From FEN-1350 sp964386005 (lineage in GTDB: Bacteria; Planctomycetota; Phycisphaerae; Sedimentisphaerales; Anaerohalosphaeraceae), in assembly GCA_964386005.1 (NCBI GenBank), contig CAYLSB010000015.1, forward strand, positions 8,155 through 72,154: 64,000 nt of DNA, in the 5' to 3' direction. Shown here in pieces: positions 8,470 through 17,869 of this stretch (position 1 is the first letter of the stretch; the number at the start of each line of letters is the position of its first letter). Under the pieces are notes generated by a model. It worked only from the letters and a program-made list of their open reading frames with translations. It was not told the DNA's origin and ran no database searches. Both the position numbers and the translations under genes were made by a program.

Positions 8470-9946
8470 TTGCCATAAAAGGTAAATAAGGTTGGATGTC
8501 TGTCCGATCAATTACACGGATCCTTCGTGTTTTCAGCTTATTCTGTTGACTGTCTTTACCGCCATCTTCTTTCATGACCGGGTTTAGATATTCCATCAAT
8601 TTCCCTATCGGACAAGAAGGAAACTCGTGACCCTCGGGCGTTTTCATTTTTGTACGCCATGTATCGGCCAAACAACTCAGGGACATACCGCGAATGATTG
8701 ATTTCTCATATAGCATTTCGTTCCATTCCGCTATCAGAAGACAATCCTCGGGTACTTGTTGAACCACGGAAGGGGAATGTGTATTGATAATCACTTGTCT
8801 TGAAGGATTATCCGGACCAATTGGGTCATCGGAATCCGAGGCGATATCCTGCAATAACTGAAGCATTGCTGGAATTCGGCCCGGATGAATCCCGTTTTCC
8901 GGCTCTTCCAGACATAGCAATCCGTGAAATTCCGGATCGTTCACCAGAACGGCTAAAGCCAGAAATCGAAGGGAACCATCCGAGAGTGACCGGGCTGCCA
9001 AAGGATTCCCATCGCGACTTCTGACGGTTAAGGTGAGAAGTTCTCGTTTGTTATCGCGATCTACATCCAATTCATGGACCTCGTCGATCAATTGAGCCAG
9101 CCGATTCCCGACTTGGGATAATATCTGACTTCCGGAGGGAACCGATTTTCCATTCCCCTTGGGATGAGCCAACCGATACAAAGTCGCCGGAAGGTGGGAA
9201 CCATTCGATCCAAGACGGGAGGACGCCGAAAATCCATCCGGGCTTCGTAACGCTGACGGTTCCAGTTGAAACAATTGCCAGGATTGCATTTCCTTCTTCA
9301 CCAAAGCGGCGGTGGGAGTTTCCGCAGTTGTTGCTGACAAGACCGTCCGAGGCATATCGGATGCGATTCGGGGGCTCGGTTTGCCAGATCGGCCATCCTG
9401 ATGCAATTGGATACGGCCGTTGTCAGTGGAAATAAATTTTCCACCGGCTCGTTTCCCTTTTACGACGGATTTACGCCATTCATCACTGTGACTGAACAAT
9501 AAATGTTTTTTAGCGTCGGTTTGGGTAATGTGAACTAATTCTTCTTTGAGAAGTTCCAGATTTCCTGACGATCGGTTTTCCTCGTCCCGATATCCCAACT
9601 CGATGGAATAACGGACAAATGTTGTGGTTGCTTTTGCTTCTTGCCCCAAATCATCGACTCCATTATAGGGAATAATCATTTCGGCTTCAAAACTCATTTT
9701 GGGGGCGATATTGTCTCCGGATTTTGAGAATAGACTCTTGATGTCAGTGGTTTTCCCATCCTCATCCCGGACTGAGAGTGCCGCCTCCATTAAGCTGCTG
9801 TGAGACAAGGAACTCAAAAAACAGATTGCATCGAAAAGATTCGATTTTCCGACACCGTTTGCTCCCGCAATACAGGTAAATGGGCCGAATCGAACATCGA
9901 CATTCCACAAATTTTTAAATCCGGAAACTTTGAGTTTTGTTAACAT
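8450..9946 (-). CDS. AAA ATPase (SMC/RecF/ABC-like, AAA_21 type), putative defence ATPase
   Basis: 498 residues with a full ABC-type ATPase: Walker A GANGVGKS at residues 28-35, an ABC signature-like SLSDGSLRFLALAVL, Walker B LLCLEEPENGIHP and the H-switch VIINTHSPSVV. The middle part, after the first lobe, is an insertion without a recognisable domain. AGGAG lies just before the ATG at 9946. This AAA_21 architecture is typical of two-gene systems in which the ATPase gates a nuclease or TOPRIM partner, and that partner overlaps its 3' end. The cassette separates two acyl-CoA genes that otherwise have uniform, higher G+C content, which suggests insertion. Confidence 0.85.
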   Translation of the reverse strand: MLTKLKVSGFKNLWNVDVRFGPFTCIAGANGVGKSNLFDAICFLSSLSHSSLMEAALSVRDEDGKTTDIKSLFSKSGDNIAPKMSFEAEMIIPYNGVDDLGQEAKATTTFVRYSIELGYRDEENRSSGNLELLKEELVHITQTDAKKHLLFSHSDEWRKSVVKGKRAGGKFISTDNGRIQLHQDGRSGKPSPRIASDMPRTVLSATTAETPTAALVKKEMQSWQLFQLEPSALRSPDGFSASSRLGSNGSHLPATLYRLAHPKGNGKSVPSGSQILSQVGNRLAQLIDEVHELDVDRDNKRELLTLTVRSRDGNPLAARSLSDGSLRFLALAVLVNDPEFHGLLCLEEPENGIHPGRIPAMLQLLQDIASDSDDPIGPDNPSRQVIINTHSPSVVQQVPEDCLLIAEWNEMLYEKSIIRGMSLSCLADTWRTKMKTPEGHEFPSCPIGKLMEYLNPVMKEDGGKDSQQNKLKTRRIRVIDRTDIQPYLPFMANDGNSI

Positions 9947-10064
9947 GTTTCACTCCTATGGTATGAACCACAGGTTGTTGATTCAACCGAATATGATTGA
10001 CTATATATCGTCAGACATTTCTTTTCTGATGTTATACCATACCCAATAAAAATCGAACACAAAA

Positions 10065-12182
10065 TCATCCCGTTTTCGTTCCGATCAGGGACATCATGGC
10101 ATCGACGGCGATGGGGGTCATTCCTTCCCGGCCGACGATAAACGGATTGATATCCATCTCCTTGATCTGCGGGAATTCCGTCACCAGTTGCGATAGTCTC
10201 TGTAATGCCTCTGCAATGGCGTCAATATCCACTCCCTCATCGCCGCGAACGCCGCGCAGGATGTCATACGTCCGCGTCCGTACCAGCATTTCCTTGGCCT
10301 CCGACGAGGTCAGCGGCGCCGGGTAGAACGCCACGTCTTCCAGCACTTCGACGAGTTTGCCGCCCATACCGAACATCATCAGCGGACCGAATCGCGGATC
10401 CCGCGTCATCCCGAGGATCACCTCGCGGCCGTGTTGGTACATTTTCTCAACCGTAATACCCAGAATATTCACATTGGCGATTTTCTTGGGTATCCGATAC
10501 ATCATCAGATCGAAGGTATCCATCACCTCCTGATCATTCTTGACATCCGTCTTGACCCCGCCGACATCGCTTTTGTGCACGATATCCGGCGACCACACCT
10601 TGAGTACCACCGGATAGCCGATCTGATTGGCGATATTGGCCGCCTGTTCCGCCGAATTGGCCAGACCTCCCGGCGGGGTAACAAAGCCATAGGCCTGCAG
10701 AATCTCCTTGGTGTCCATCTCTCCGAGTTCAAGCTGGTGATTGCGAAGGTGCCGTTCGAGAATCCGCTCGACCTTGCGCCGGTTGACGGGAAACAGTTTG
10801 ACAATCCGCTTGGGTTTCGATCGCCACTTGGCATACTGAACCATCGTCCGGAGCGCCGCCACAGCGCTTTCGGGAGAATCGTAACTGGGTATCCCGCCAT
10901 GACGAAGAGCCAGAATCGCTTCGGCGGTACGGTCGGCTCCGAGGAAGCAGGCCAGGATGGGCTTTTCCTTCCGATCTCCGGCCACGCGGATAACGGCTTC
11001 GGCCGTCGCCATGCATTCGGTCATAGCGTGGGGGCTGAGCAACACCAGCAGCGACTGAACGTTTGGATCATCCAGAACCGCCCTCATCGCATATTCGTAT
11101 CGATCGGACAAGGCGTCTCCCAGGAGATCCAGGGGATTACTGATATTGGAAACCGCGGCCGTTTCCATAATCAGCGATATTCGTGCGATGGTTTCCGGCG
11201 TGAATTTCGCCAACTCCAGACCTTCTCTCTCAATGGCGTCGGTCGCCATAATTCCCGCGCCGCCGGCATTGGCGATCACCCCCACGGCCGGACCGGTCGG
11301 CAACGGCTGGTTGGCAAATGCACGTGCATAATCGAACTGTGCCTTGATGGATTCGCACCGAATTACGCCGGCCCGTTCAAATACGCACTCATACGCATTT
11401 TCCGAACCGGCCAGCCGCCCGGTATGCGAAGTCGCCGCTCGCGCACCGGCCTCCGTTCCCCCGGCTTTCAGCAACAGGATCGGCTTGCGACGGCTGATCC
11501 GCTCCGACTGCCGGATGAATTCGTCACCGTCGGTGATCGTCTCCAGATAACCGGCGATCACATGTGTGTTCGGATCGTCGCCCAGATAGCGAATCAGTTC
11601 CATCTCATCAATATCCGCCTTATTTCCGATGCTGGCCAGCTTACTGAATCCAATGTCCATCGAACGGGACATATCCACCATCGCCGCCAGGATGGATCCC
11701 GATTGTGAAAGGTATCCCAGATGCCCCGGCTTCGGCAGGTCGCCGCCGAAACTCGCATTCAGTTTGGTTTCCGGACACATGACCCCGATGCAATTGGGAC
11801 CGATCATCCGAATGCCGCCCGTCCGGGCGATTTTTACCACCGCTTGTTCCAACTCGGCTCCCTCAGGTCCCGATTCCTTGAATCCGGAAGAAATGACAAT
11901 GACCGCCTTAACCCCCAGATCGACACACGATTGCATGGCCGCGGGGACTTGTTTGGCCGCTACAACGATGACCACCAGATCCAGAGGTTTTTGAATAGAC
12001 TTGAGATCCGGATACGATTGGAGACCCTGGACCTCGTCACAGGTGGGATTGACCGGGAAAATATCCCCGGAAAATCCTCCCCGCTTCATCGCGGCAAGGA
12101 TCTCATAGCCGACTTTCCCCGGCTTGCGGGATGCGCCCATGATGGCTACGCTTTGTGGGGCGAAAAACAGGTCCAGACTCAT
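10065..12182 (-). CDS. Acyl-CoA/acetyl-CoA synthetase (ADP-forming), fused alpha-beta
   Basis: 705-residue NDP-forming acyl-CoA synthetase. The N-terminal CoA-binding domain (SVAIMGASRKPGKVGYEIL) is followed by succinyl-CoA-ligase-like domains with the phospho-His segment TSHTGRLAG, then a C-terminal ATP-grasp domain (GYPVVLKVWSPDIVHKSDVGGV). It interconverts acyl-CoA plus ADP and phosphate with acid plus ATP, so it can make ATP from acetyl-CoA in fermentation or run in reverse. Subunits are separate proteins in some archaea and fused here. GAGGAG precedes the ATG. With acsA and the CoA-transferase it gives three routes between acetate and acetyl-CoA within 12 kb. Confidence 0.92.
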   Translation of the reverse strand: MSLDLFFAPQSVAIMGASRKPGKVGYEILAAMKRGGFSGDIFPVNPTCDEVQGLQSYPDLKSIQKPLDLVVIVVAAKQVPAAMQSCVDLGVKAVIVISSGFKESGPEGAELEQAVVKIARTGGIRMIGPNCIGVMCPETKLNASFGGDLPKPGHLGYLSQSGSILAAMVDMSRSMDIGFSKLASIGNKADIDEMELIRYLGDDPNTHVIAGYLETITDGDEFIRQSERISRRKPILLLKAGGTEAGARAATSHTGRLAGSENAYECVFERAGVIRCESIKAQFDYARAFANQPLPTGPAVGVIANAGGAGIMATDAIEREGLELAKFTPETIARISLIMETAAVSNISNPLDLLGDALSDRYEYAMRAVLDDPNVQSLLVLLSPHAMTECMATAEAVIRVAGDRKEKPILACFLGADRTAEAILALRHGGIPSYDSPESAVAALRTMVQYAKWRSKPKRIVKLFPVNRRKVERILERHLRNHQLELGEMDTKEILQAYGFVTPPGGLANSAEQAANIANQIGYPVVLKVWSPDIVHKSDVGGVKTDVKNDQEVMDTFDLMMYRIPKKIANVNILGITVEKMYQHGREVILGMTRDPRFGPLMMFGMGGKLVEVLEDVAFYPAPLTSSEAKEMLVRTRTYDILRGVRGDEGVDIDAIAEALQRLSQLVTEFPQIKEMDINPFIVGREGMTPIAVDAMMSLIGTKTG

Positions 12183-12432
12183 TATCTCCTCGAGTTGGAA
12201 TCCGTGAGTCTATCTGTCAGGCATTCCCTATTAAAAGACCATTATACCCGTTCTTCATCATTCCGCAATAGGTGTCTTATCTGATTGTCCTTCGGATAAC
12301 GAAATCGTTGACAGACGGGTTCGAACGAAAGAGGGAAGGGATTATCGTTGCCGATTTTACATTTTTGAATTACCATCGGGATCCGTTGGATGACCATGAC
12401 CCTATCAATACGATAAGAGTAAGGAGTTGACG

Positions 12433-12693
12433 ATGAAATCGAGTGGAAAAACACTGGTAATCGGGATCATTCTTGGATTATGCGCGGCGCTATTATTGGC
12501 GGCGGCCGGGACCCCCACGACGGGGAGATATCATGTATCCGCCAGCGGAACGAATGTGTGGGTTCTGGATTCCGAGACCGGGCAAATCTGGAGCACGGAA
12601 AAACGTGCCGATGACTCCAAGCCCAATTGGATGAGTACCGAGCCGATTCATTGGATCGATTATGGATTTCCCATGAAGGGGCAGGGGCGGTGA
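12433..12693 (+). CDS. Small membrane-anchored hypothetical protein
   Basis: 86 residues. One N-terminal hydrophobic segment (residues about 8-27, LVIGIILGLCAALLLAAAG) is a signal anchor or signal peptide. The rest is short and polar with a SGTNVWVLDSETGQIW stretch that resembles one blade of a repeat protein. AAGGAG ends six bases before the ATG at 12433, which favours it over the TTG at 12427. It ends three bases from a convergent gene. No family is recognised. Confidence 0.6.
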   Translation: MKSSGKTLVIGIILGLCAALLLAAAGTPTTGRYHVSASGTNVWVLDSETGQIWSTEKRADDSKPNWMSTEPIHWIDYGFPMKGQGR

Positions 12694-12696
12694 CGA

Positions 12697-13524
12697 TCAG
12701 ATGCCGGAGACATTGTCGCGTCGGAGGGTGATCCCGGTGTATCTCCATTGTTCGCAGAACTGCTCGATCGGAATGTTGAGTTTGCCCAGAGATGGATCGG
12801 CGACGACGACCTGTCGATCATTCATTGCCAGAACGACAACACAATGATTGGTTAACGGACCCCCTCGAACCATTACCAGAGTGAGCCCGGCCGATTTGAG
12901 TTCATGGAGAGTATTGAATCGGCGGAATTCACAACGGAGCCCCTGATCGGCGTATTGTTGATCGAGCGCGGAACATAAATCCCATGGCAGAGTCCCGATA
13001 ATCGGACCCGTGGAGGCGGAGACGGCGATTTGTCCCTCATGGGCCGGAAGGCGAAGCTGATGCAACGCAGTGACGGCGGCGGCTGGGCCGCATGTGTACG
13101 GCCGTGTTTGCAGACAGATACCCTGCTGATCCGTGAGGTTGGGTGTATTCAGTAACTCATTGCGGACCAGGACGGGCGCTGCAAATGGAAATATCGAAAA
13201 CGACAGGATAAAGATCAGAAGAAGGATTCGAACAACAATTCGTTCCCATCGCTTCGGTAAGAAGGGTTCCAAAGTCAGAATCCCAACGGGGATAGCAAAT
13301 GAAAGAACGACAAATCGCAAGCGCCCGTGGAAAATCCCGCCGAGCCATCCTTCGGGGGAGCCAAAGAATCCGGATCGGCCCAAGGAAAGGGCAACAAGGA
13401 TCATCAGAGGGATTGCGTAGCCCATGGTTTGTCGAATACGATTCCCGGCCGCACAGAAACGTCCCAGCCGGACGGCTGAAAGTGCTATTGTGACCACGAA
13501 AATGATTTCCCGCCACGGATTCAT
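12697..13524 (-). CDS. Membrane protein with C39-like papain-fold peptidase domain
   Basis: 275 residues. Four or so hydrophobic segments fill residues 5-120; the C-terminal part (about 130-265) is a C39-type cysteine peptidase domain with Cys145 in RPYTCGPAA, His227 in TNHCVVVLA and Asp243 in VADPSLGK, the complete triad. C39 domains cleave double-glycine leaders in bacteriocin transporters, but stand-alone membrane versions also occur in planctomycetes. No ABC transporter or double-glycine peptide gene is seen nearby, so the substrate is unknown; the small 86-residue neighbour has no GG site. The ribosome site is weak (GGGGG, long spacing). Confidence 0.75.
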   Translation of the reverse strand: MNPWREIIFVVTIALSAVRLGRFCAAGNRIRQTMGYAIPLMILVALSLGRSGFFGSPEGWLGGIFHGRLRFVVLSFAIPVGILTLEPFLPKRWERIVVRILLLIFILSFSIFPFAAPVLVRNELLNTPNLTDQQGICLQTRPYTCGPAAAVTALHQLRLPAHEGQIAVSASTGPIIGTLPWDLCSALDQQYADQGLRCEFRRFNTLHELKSAGLTLVMVRGGPLTNHCVVVLAMNDRQVVVADPSLGKLNIPIEQFCEQWRYTGITLRRDNVSGI

Positions 13525-13855
13525 GGTACGTTGATACCCCCACAGGACATTGATATCTCATTTCTGACGACCTTATTATACCATAAACACCCCGAAGAAG
13601 CAACCATCTTATCGGACAGAAGGCGGAGACGGGGAAGATTCCGTCGATCGGATATTCTCAAACGATAGATCATGATCTCCATATCGGAGGATTTATCGGA
13701 CGCTACCCAATCTGTATTTCCCATGAAAGTTGGAACCAAGAGGACCGTGGATTTCGACGAAAAGGAAGCGGGTGACTACGATGCCGAGCGAGCAACCGAT
13801 GTTGTCATCGTGGAGAATCGGCATCCGGGAAAGAGCGGATAAAGGAAAACAGGCC
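13525..13855. other. Intergenic region upstream of the hybrid kinase gene
   Basis: No gene with a credible ribosome site is seen in the first 250 bases. The last 125 bases could be coding if the downstream kinase starts at 13730 (TTG) or 13781 (ATG) instead of 13856. No clear promoter was read. Confidence 0.4.
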
Positions 13856-15142
13856 ATGAAGCCAAAACGAATTGAACAGATTCTGGAGCAGCCGCAGGAT
13901 TTGACGGCGGTGCCGTCGGAAGCGCAAACCAGCGAACAAAAAGATGCGGTGATCCAGTCCAAGAGCAAGTTCATTGACAACATGGCGTTCCAGATACGCA
14001 CGTTGTCCAATGCGATTCTGGGTTTCAGCGAACTGCTGCTGAACGAGGAAATTACCCAGACGCAACGGGAATATGTCAACGAAATCTTTCAAGCCGGTCA
14101 GGGTATGGTTTCGCTGGTGAATGACGTGCTGGACATGACGCGGTTGGAAAATGGACAGCTTCAAGCGCAATTGGAAGACTGCTCCCTGGCATGGCTTCTG
14201 GATGAGATTGACATCCTCGTCCGACCGGCCGCCGTGGAAAAGGGCCTGGCATTTGAGATCAAAACCGGCGCCGATCTCCCGGCGAATATCCGTACGGATC
14301 CGCGTCGATTACGTCAGTGTCTGATCATCATGGCGGGGAATGCCGTAAAGTTTACCCGGAAAGGGCATGTTCATATCGATGCATCTCTGGCTTGGCATCA
14401 GGACCACGCCTACGTTCGATTTGATGTGATTGATTCGGGAATGGGAATCCCGAAAGACAAACAGGCGACGATCTTTCAACCCTATTCACAGTATGAGCAA
14501 GTCAGCGAAAGCATGTTGACCAGCCTGGAGCTGGGATTAACGGCGAATAGCGGTTTGGCGGCGACAACTCAGTTGGTTCAATTGCTGGGGGGCCGAATCG
14601 CCGTCACCAGCGAGATGGGCAAGGGATCCGTTTTTTCTCTGGTGATTCCGGCCGGACTGGATGTTCGTAATCAGGCGGCGCTGCCGGAGTTCCACGAGGG
14701 GCAGCACGTCTCGAGCAATCCAATCAATGAACCGGCGCCGGTTTCGGCACCCTCTCAATGTTGCGGTCATGTCCTGTTGGTGGAGGACCTCCCGTCGAAC
14801 CAGACGGTCGTTAGTCTGTTGCTGGAAACGATGGGATTGAAGGTTTCGCTGGCGGAAAATGGTCAACAAGCGATCGAGAAGGCGATGGCGAATGCCTACG
14901 ATTTGATCCTGATGGATATCAAGATGCCGGTGATGGATGGAATCGTAACGACGAAAATCCTCAGGCAAAACGGGCTTGCAACCCCGATTATCGCTTTGTC
15001 GGCGGCCAATGAACCGACCAGCAGGGACTTCGACGGTTTTTTGGCCAAACCGGTGGATAGCCAGGGATTATTCGGCGCGATCAGCCGTTACCTTCCGGTG
15101 ACCAATCTGGCATCAAATGCGTTGCCCGACGATAGGAAATAG
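13856..15142 (+). CDS. Hybrid sensor kinase-like protein lacking the phospho-acceptor His, with REC domain
   Basis: 428 residues from the ATG at 13856 (AGGA nine bases upstream; ATG at 13781 and TTG at 13730 are possible longer starts). The HisKA-like helix reads NMAFQIRTLSNAILGF where active kinases read SHEIRTPLN, so the phospho-acceptor His is Phe45. The HATPase domain keeps the N-box Asn (GNAVKFT) and DSGMGIP, but the GTGLGL lid is degenerate. The C-terminal REC domain is intact: LVED, LILMDIKMP with the phospho-Asp, ALSA and LAKP. No sensor or membrane segment. It lies 21 bases before a PilB/GspE ATPase gene, so it probably modulates pili or secretion by taking phosphate from another kinase (inference). 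Confidence 0.85.
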   Translation: MKPKRIEQILEQPQDLTAVPSEAQTSEQKDAVIQSKSKFIDNMAFQIRTLSNAILGFSELLLNEEITQTQREYVNEIFQAGQGMVSLVNDVLDMTRLENGQLQAQLEDCSLAWLLDEIDILVRPAAVEKGLAFEIKTGADLPANIRTDPRRLRQCLIIMAGNAVKFTRKGHVHIDASLAWHQDHAYVRFDVIDSGMGIPKDKQATIFQPYSQYEQVSESMLTSLELGLTANSGLAATTQLVQLLGGRIAVTSEMGKGSVFSLVIPAGLDVRNQAALPEFHEGQHVSSNPINEPAPVSAPSQCCGHVLLVEDLPSNQTVVSLLLETMGLKVSLAENGQQAIEKAMANAYDLILMDIKMPVMDGIVTTKILRQNGLATPIIALSAANEPTSRDFDGFLAKPVDSQGLFGAISRYLPVTNLASNALPDDRK

Positions 15143-15163
15143 GAACAAGAGGATACGAGGAAA

Positions 15164-16927
15164 ATGGGATCGCCAATGCCGGTTACTTCGGAAAAGACAA
15201 TCAGTTCAGCTCAAGGTAAAGACAATGCCCTGTTCGGGGATTGGCTGGTGAAAAATCAGCGATTGTCTGCGAATGATTTGCATGATGCTCTGCAGGAACA
15301 GTCGCGAACGGGGGGAAGGTTAGGCGAGGTTCTGGTTCGGATCGGAAAGCTGACGGACCATGATGCATCCAAGTCCCTGGCGGATTATCTGGGAATCGAA
15401 TTTATTCAATTGGACGACTTGGGGATCATCCAGACCGATGTCGCTCGGAAGGTTCCTGAGACAATCGCCAAGCGATTCTCGCTTGTGGCGCTGGGAGAGA
15501 CCGAGGGGAAAGTCAAAATCGCGATTACCGATCCGCTGAACGTGGTAGCCATCGATACCATCACCGTCAAATTGAAAAAGCAGGTCAAGATGGTGTTGGC
15601 CTCGGCCAAGGATATTCAAAGAGCCATCGAGGTCATCTACCACGGTACCGATATCCAGGAACAGAAGCTGCGGGACCTGGTGGACCTGGAGGTCAGCACG
15701 GAAGAGGATGAGGAGGATGTTCAGGAATCATCCGGTGCGATCGAAGCGGAAGATGCTCCGGTTATCCGATTCGTCGATTTGCTGCTCAGTCACGCCGTCA
15801 AGAGCCGGGCCAGTGATATCCATATTGAGCCGCAGGAAAAAGGGATGAATATCCGCATGAGAATCGATGGAATGCTGACGGATATGGTTCCTCCCGCCCG
15901 AAAGATGCAGGCCGCGGTGATCGCGCGGATCAAGATCATCTCCGAACTGGACATCGCCGAACGTCGGTTGCCGCAGGATGGACGATTCAAGATCAGGGCG
16001 GGGGAGCGGGATATCGATGTTCGCGTGTCGGTCCTGCCGACGATTTACGGAGAAAAGGTTGTGATGCGTATTCTGGACAAGAATGCCGTTAATCACGATC
16101 TGGACAAGATGGGATTCGATCCGAACCTGCTCGATCAATTCAAACGAATCCTCAAACAGCCGTATGGCATCATCATCGTGACCGGACCCACGGGCAGCGG
16201 AAAAAGTACGACCCTGTATTCGGCGCTGAATTATCTGCGCGATCCGAAGAAGAACATTACGACGGTGGAAGATCCGGTCGAGTATCGGATGGCGGGCATT
16301 AATCAGACACAAGTCAAACCGGAAATCGGAATGACTTTCGAGGCGAGTTTACGGGCGATTTTGAGACAGGATCCGAACATTATCCTATTAGGGGAAATTC
16401 GCGATAAGGAAACCATGGAGATCGCGATGAAGGCGTCTCTGACGGGGCATTTGGTGCTCAGCACGTTTCATACCAATGATGCGCCGAGTGCGATCAGTCG
16501 ATTTGTATATATGGGATTGGAACCGTATCTGTTGGCCTCGAGCTTGAATCTGATCCTGGCGCAGCGGCTGATGCGGAAAATCTGCGAGCAGTGCAAAGAA
16601 CCGATCCAGATCGACGATGATGTTCTCAAGCGGCTTCGATTTGATGCCCAGGAGGCCAAGTCGGTAATTCTGTATCACGGTAAGGGCTGTCCGGCATGCC
16701 ATAACAGCGGTTATTCAGGACGAGTGCCGATCTTTGAGTTTCTGCCGATGACACGGGAAATGCGCGACAAGATCGCCACCGGCGCCGGTGAGGTGGAGAT
16801 CCGGAAGATGGCCCATGAAAAAGGATTCTGCGATCTTCTGGATAGCGGAGTTCAGCGGATGAAGGCCGGCCTGACCACGGCCGAGGAAGTCCTGCGAGTA
16901 ACCTTTACACAGGATGTCGAGGCGTAA
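15164..16927 (+). CDS. Type IV pilus assembly / type II secretion ATPase (PilB/GspE family)
   Basis: 587 residues. An N-terminal MshEN-type domain (residues about 20-165, with GRLGEVLVRIGKLT and LADYLGIEFI) precedes the secretion ATPase core: Walker A GPTGSGKST, the Asp box, Walker B IILLGEIRD, the His box GHLVLSTFHTND, and the zinc-binding CEQC...CPAC tetracysteine motif characteristic of PilB/GspE and absent from PilT. It powers assembly of pilin-like filaments at the inner membrane. GAGGAAA precedes the ATG. It shares a likely operon with the degenerate hybrid kinase. No other secretion component is in the window apart from a pseudopilin-like protein at 34498. Confidence 0.93.
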   Translation: MGSPMPVTSEKTISSAQGKDNALFGDWLVKNQRLSANDLHDALQEQSRTGGRLGEVLVRIGKLTDHDASKSLADYLGIEFIQLDDLGIIQTDVARKVPETIAKRFSLVALGETEGKVKIAITDPLNVVAIDTITVKLKKQVKMVLASAKDIQRAIEVIYHGTDIQEQKLRDLVDLEVSTEEDEEDVQESSGAIEAEDAPVIRFVDLLLSHAVKSRASDIHIEPQEKGMNIRMRIDGMLTDMVPPARKMQAAVIARIKIISELDIAERRLPQDGRFKIRAGERDIDVRVSVLPTIYGEKVVMRILDKNAVNHDLDKMGFDPNLLDQFKRILKQPYGIIIVTGPTGSGKSTTLYSALNYLRDPKKNITTVEDPVEYRMAGINQTQVKPEIGMTFEASLRAILRQDPNIILLGEIRDKETMEIAMKASLTGHLVLSTFHTNDAPSAISRFVYMGLEPYLLASSLNLILAQRLMRKICEQCKEPIQIDDDVLKRLRFDAQEAKSVILYHGKGCPACHNSGYSGRVPIFEFLPMTREMRDKIATGAGEVEIRKMAHEKGFCDLLDSGVQRMKAGLTTAEEVLRVTFTQDVEA

Positions 16928-17011
16928 GTCCTTTCAATGTAATATTATGCATTCGATCAATCCATTCTCGTTCCAACATATTCCCTCACTGAAATGTCGT
17001 TCGGTTTTTTA

Positions 17012-17040
17012 TTGGACTTCATTCTTTTTTGAAGTATAGT
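17012..17040 (+). promoter_or_regulatory. Sigma-70-type promoter for the PEP-CTERM gene
   Basis: TTGGAC, 17-base spacer, TATAGT, located about 64 bases before the start codon at 17104. Good match to the consensus with ideal spacing. Confidence 0.6.
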
Positions 17041-17103
17041 AATTCATGCGGGATGGAAAAATCAATCAGGCGAGAAAGCTATTTGTGATTCATGGAGGCG
17101 AAA

Positions 17104-17808
17104 ATGTTCCGATGGACTGGAATGGCAACGTTCGTATTTGCTGTGGCGATAGGATTGTATGTACCTTCCGCGGAAGCGGGAATAATGAATGGGGATTTTG
17201 AAGCTCCGGAAGGGTGGGATTATGCATGGTCCCATAGTGACAATGTCGAAGATTCGGATCCATACCCTGTTCCCAATGGTGCGATTATTCATGAAACAGA
17301 CGGGGGGATCAGTTATCTGAGTCAGGCATTCACCATCGATCCGGGTGAAACTTCGTTGCGATTCAATCTGCGGTTTGAATACGAGGGCATCAGCGAGACG
17401 GAATATTTCTATGCATTCCTTTTCCAGAAACCCGGTTTTAATCCGGAGACGACCCCCGATGCATTGCTGTTGGACGGACATGAACCGTTTTATACGGTTG
17501 GCAGCAACGAACTTGAAACGGTTCAATCCGGCGTTCAGGTATCCAGCGTGGAGGGTTGGCAGTGGGAGTGGATGGATGAGTCTGAGAAACTGGGTCATGG
17601 ATGGAAAGACATGATCATCTCCATACCCGTTTCAAGCGGCGACGATTTCGTACTGTGGTTTGCGTTAACCAGTACGGATCCGGATATTTTTGCCAATGCC
17701 ACTTTGGATACCATCGAATTACATCATAACGTTCCCGAACCGACCTCGATGATATTGGGTGCATTGGGTGTAGGATTGGTCGGCGTTTTCCGGAGGCGGA
17801 AATCGTAG
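17104..17808 (+). CDS. PEP-CTERM sorting-domain exported protein
   Basis: 234 residues. Signal peptide (about 1-23, ending SAEA), a beta-rich middle starting GIMNGDFEAPEGWDYAW that looks like a carbohydrate-binding-type jelly roll, and a C-terminal sorting signal VPEPTSMILGALGVGLVGVF with a final RRRKS. PEP-CTERM proteins are cut and anchored or released by an exosortase in the envelope (established for the family). GGAGG lies five bases before the ATG at 17104; the ATG at 17092 is upstream of it. A promoter and a terminator flank it, so it is a single-gene unit. The partner exosortase is not in this window. Confidence 0.85.
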   Translation: MFRWTGMATFVFAVAIGLYVPSAEAGIMNGDFEAPEGWDYAWSHSDNVEDSDPYPVPNGAIIHETDGGISYLSQAFTIDPGETSLRFNLRFEYEGISETEYFYAFLFQKPGFNPETTPDALLLDGHEPFYTVGSNELETVQSGVQVSSVEGWQWEWMDESEKLGHGWKDMIISIPVSSGDDFVLWFALTSTDPDIFANATLDTIELHHNVPEPTSMILGALGVGLVGVFRRRKS

Positions 17809-17832
17809 ATAATGGACAGAGGGGTGATGAAA

Positions 17833-17869
17833 AAAGGCCCAGTCGATTCCGCTGGGCCTTGTTTTTTTC
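17833..17869. terminator. Bidirectional terminator between convergent genes
   Basis: Stem AAGGCCCAG / CTGGGCCTT with loop TCGATTCCG, T-run on the right and A-run on the left, so it can terminate from both sides. It serves the PEP-CTERM gene and the LTxxQ protein gene. Confidence 0.88.

Noticed and set aside
12309..12340. TTGACA upstream of the small anchored protein
   Set aside because: No TATAAT-like box follows at 15-19 bases.
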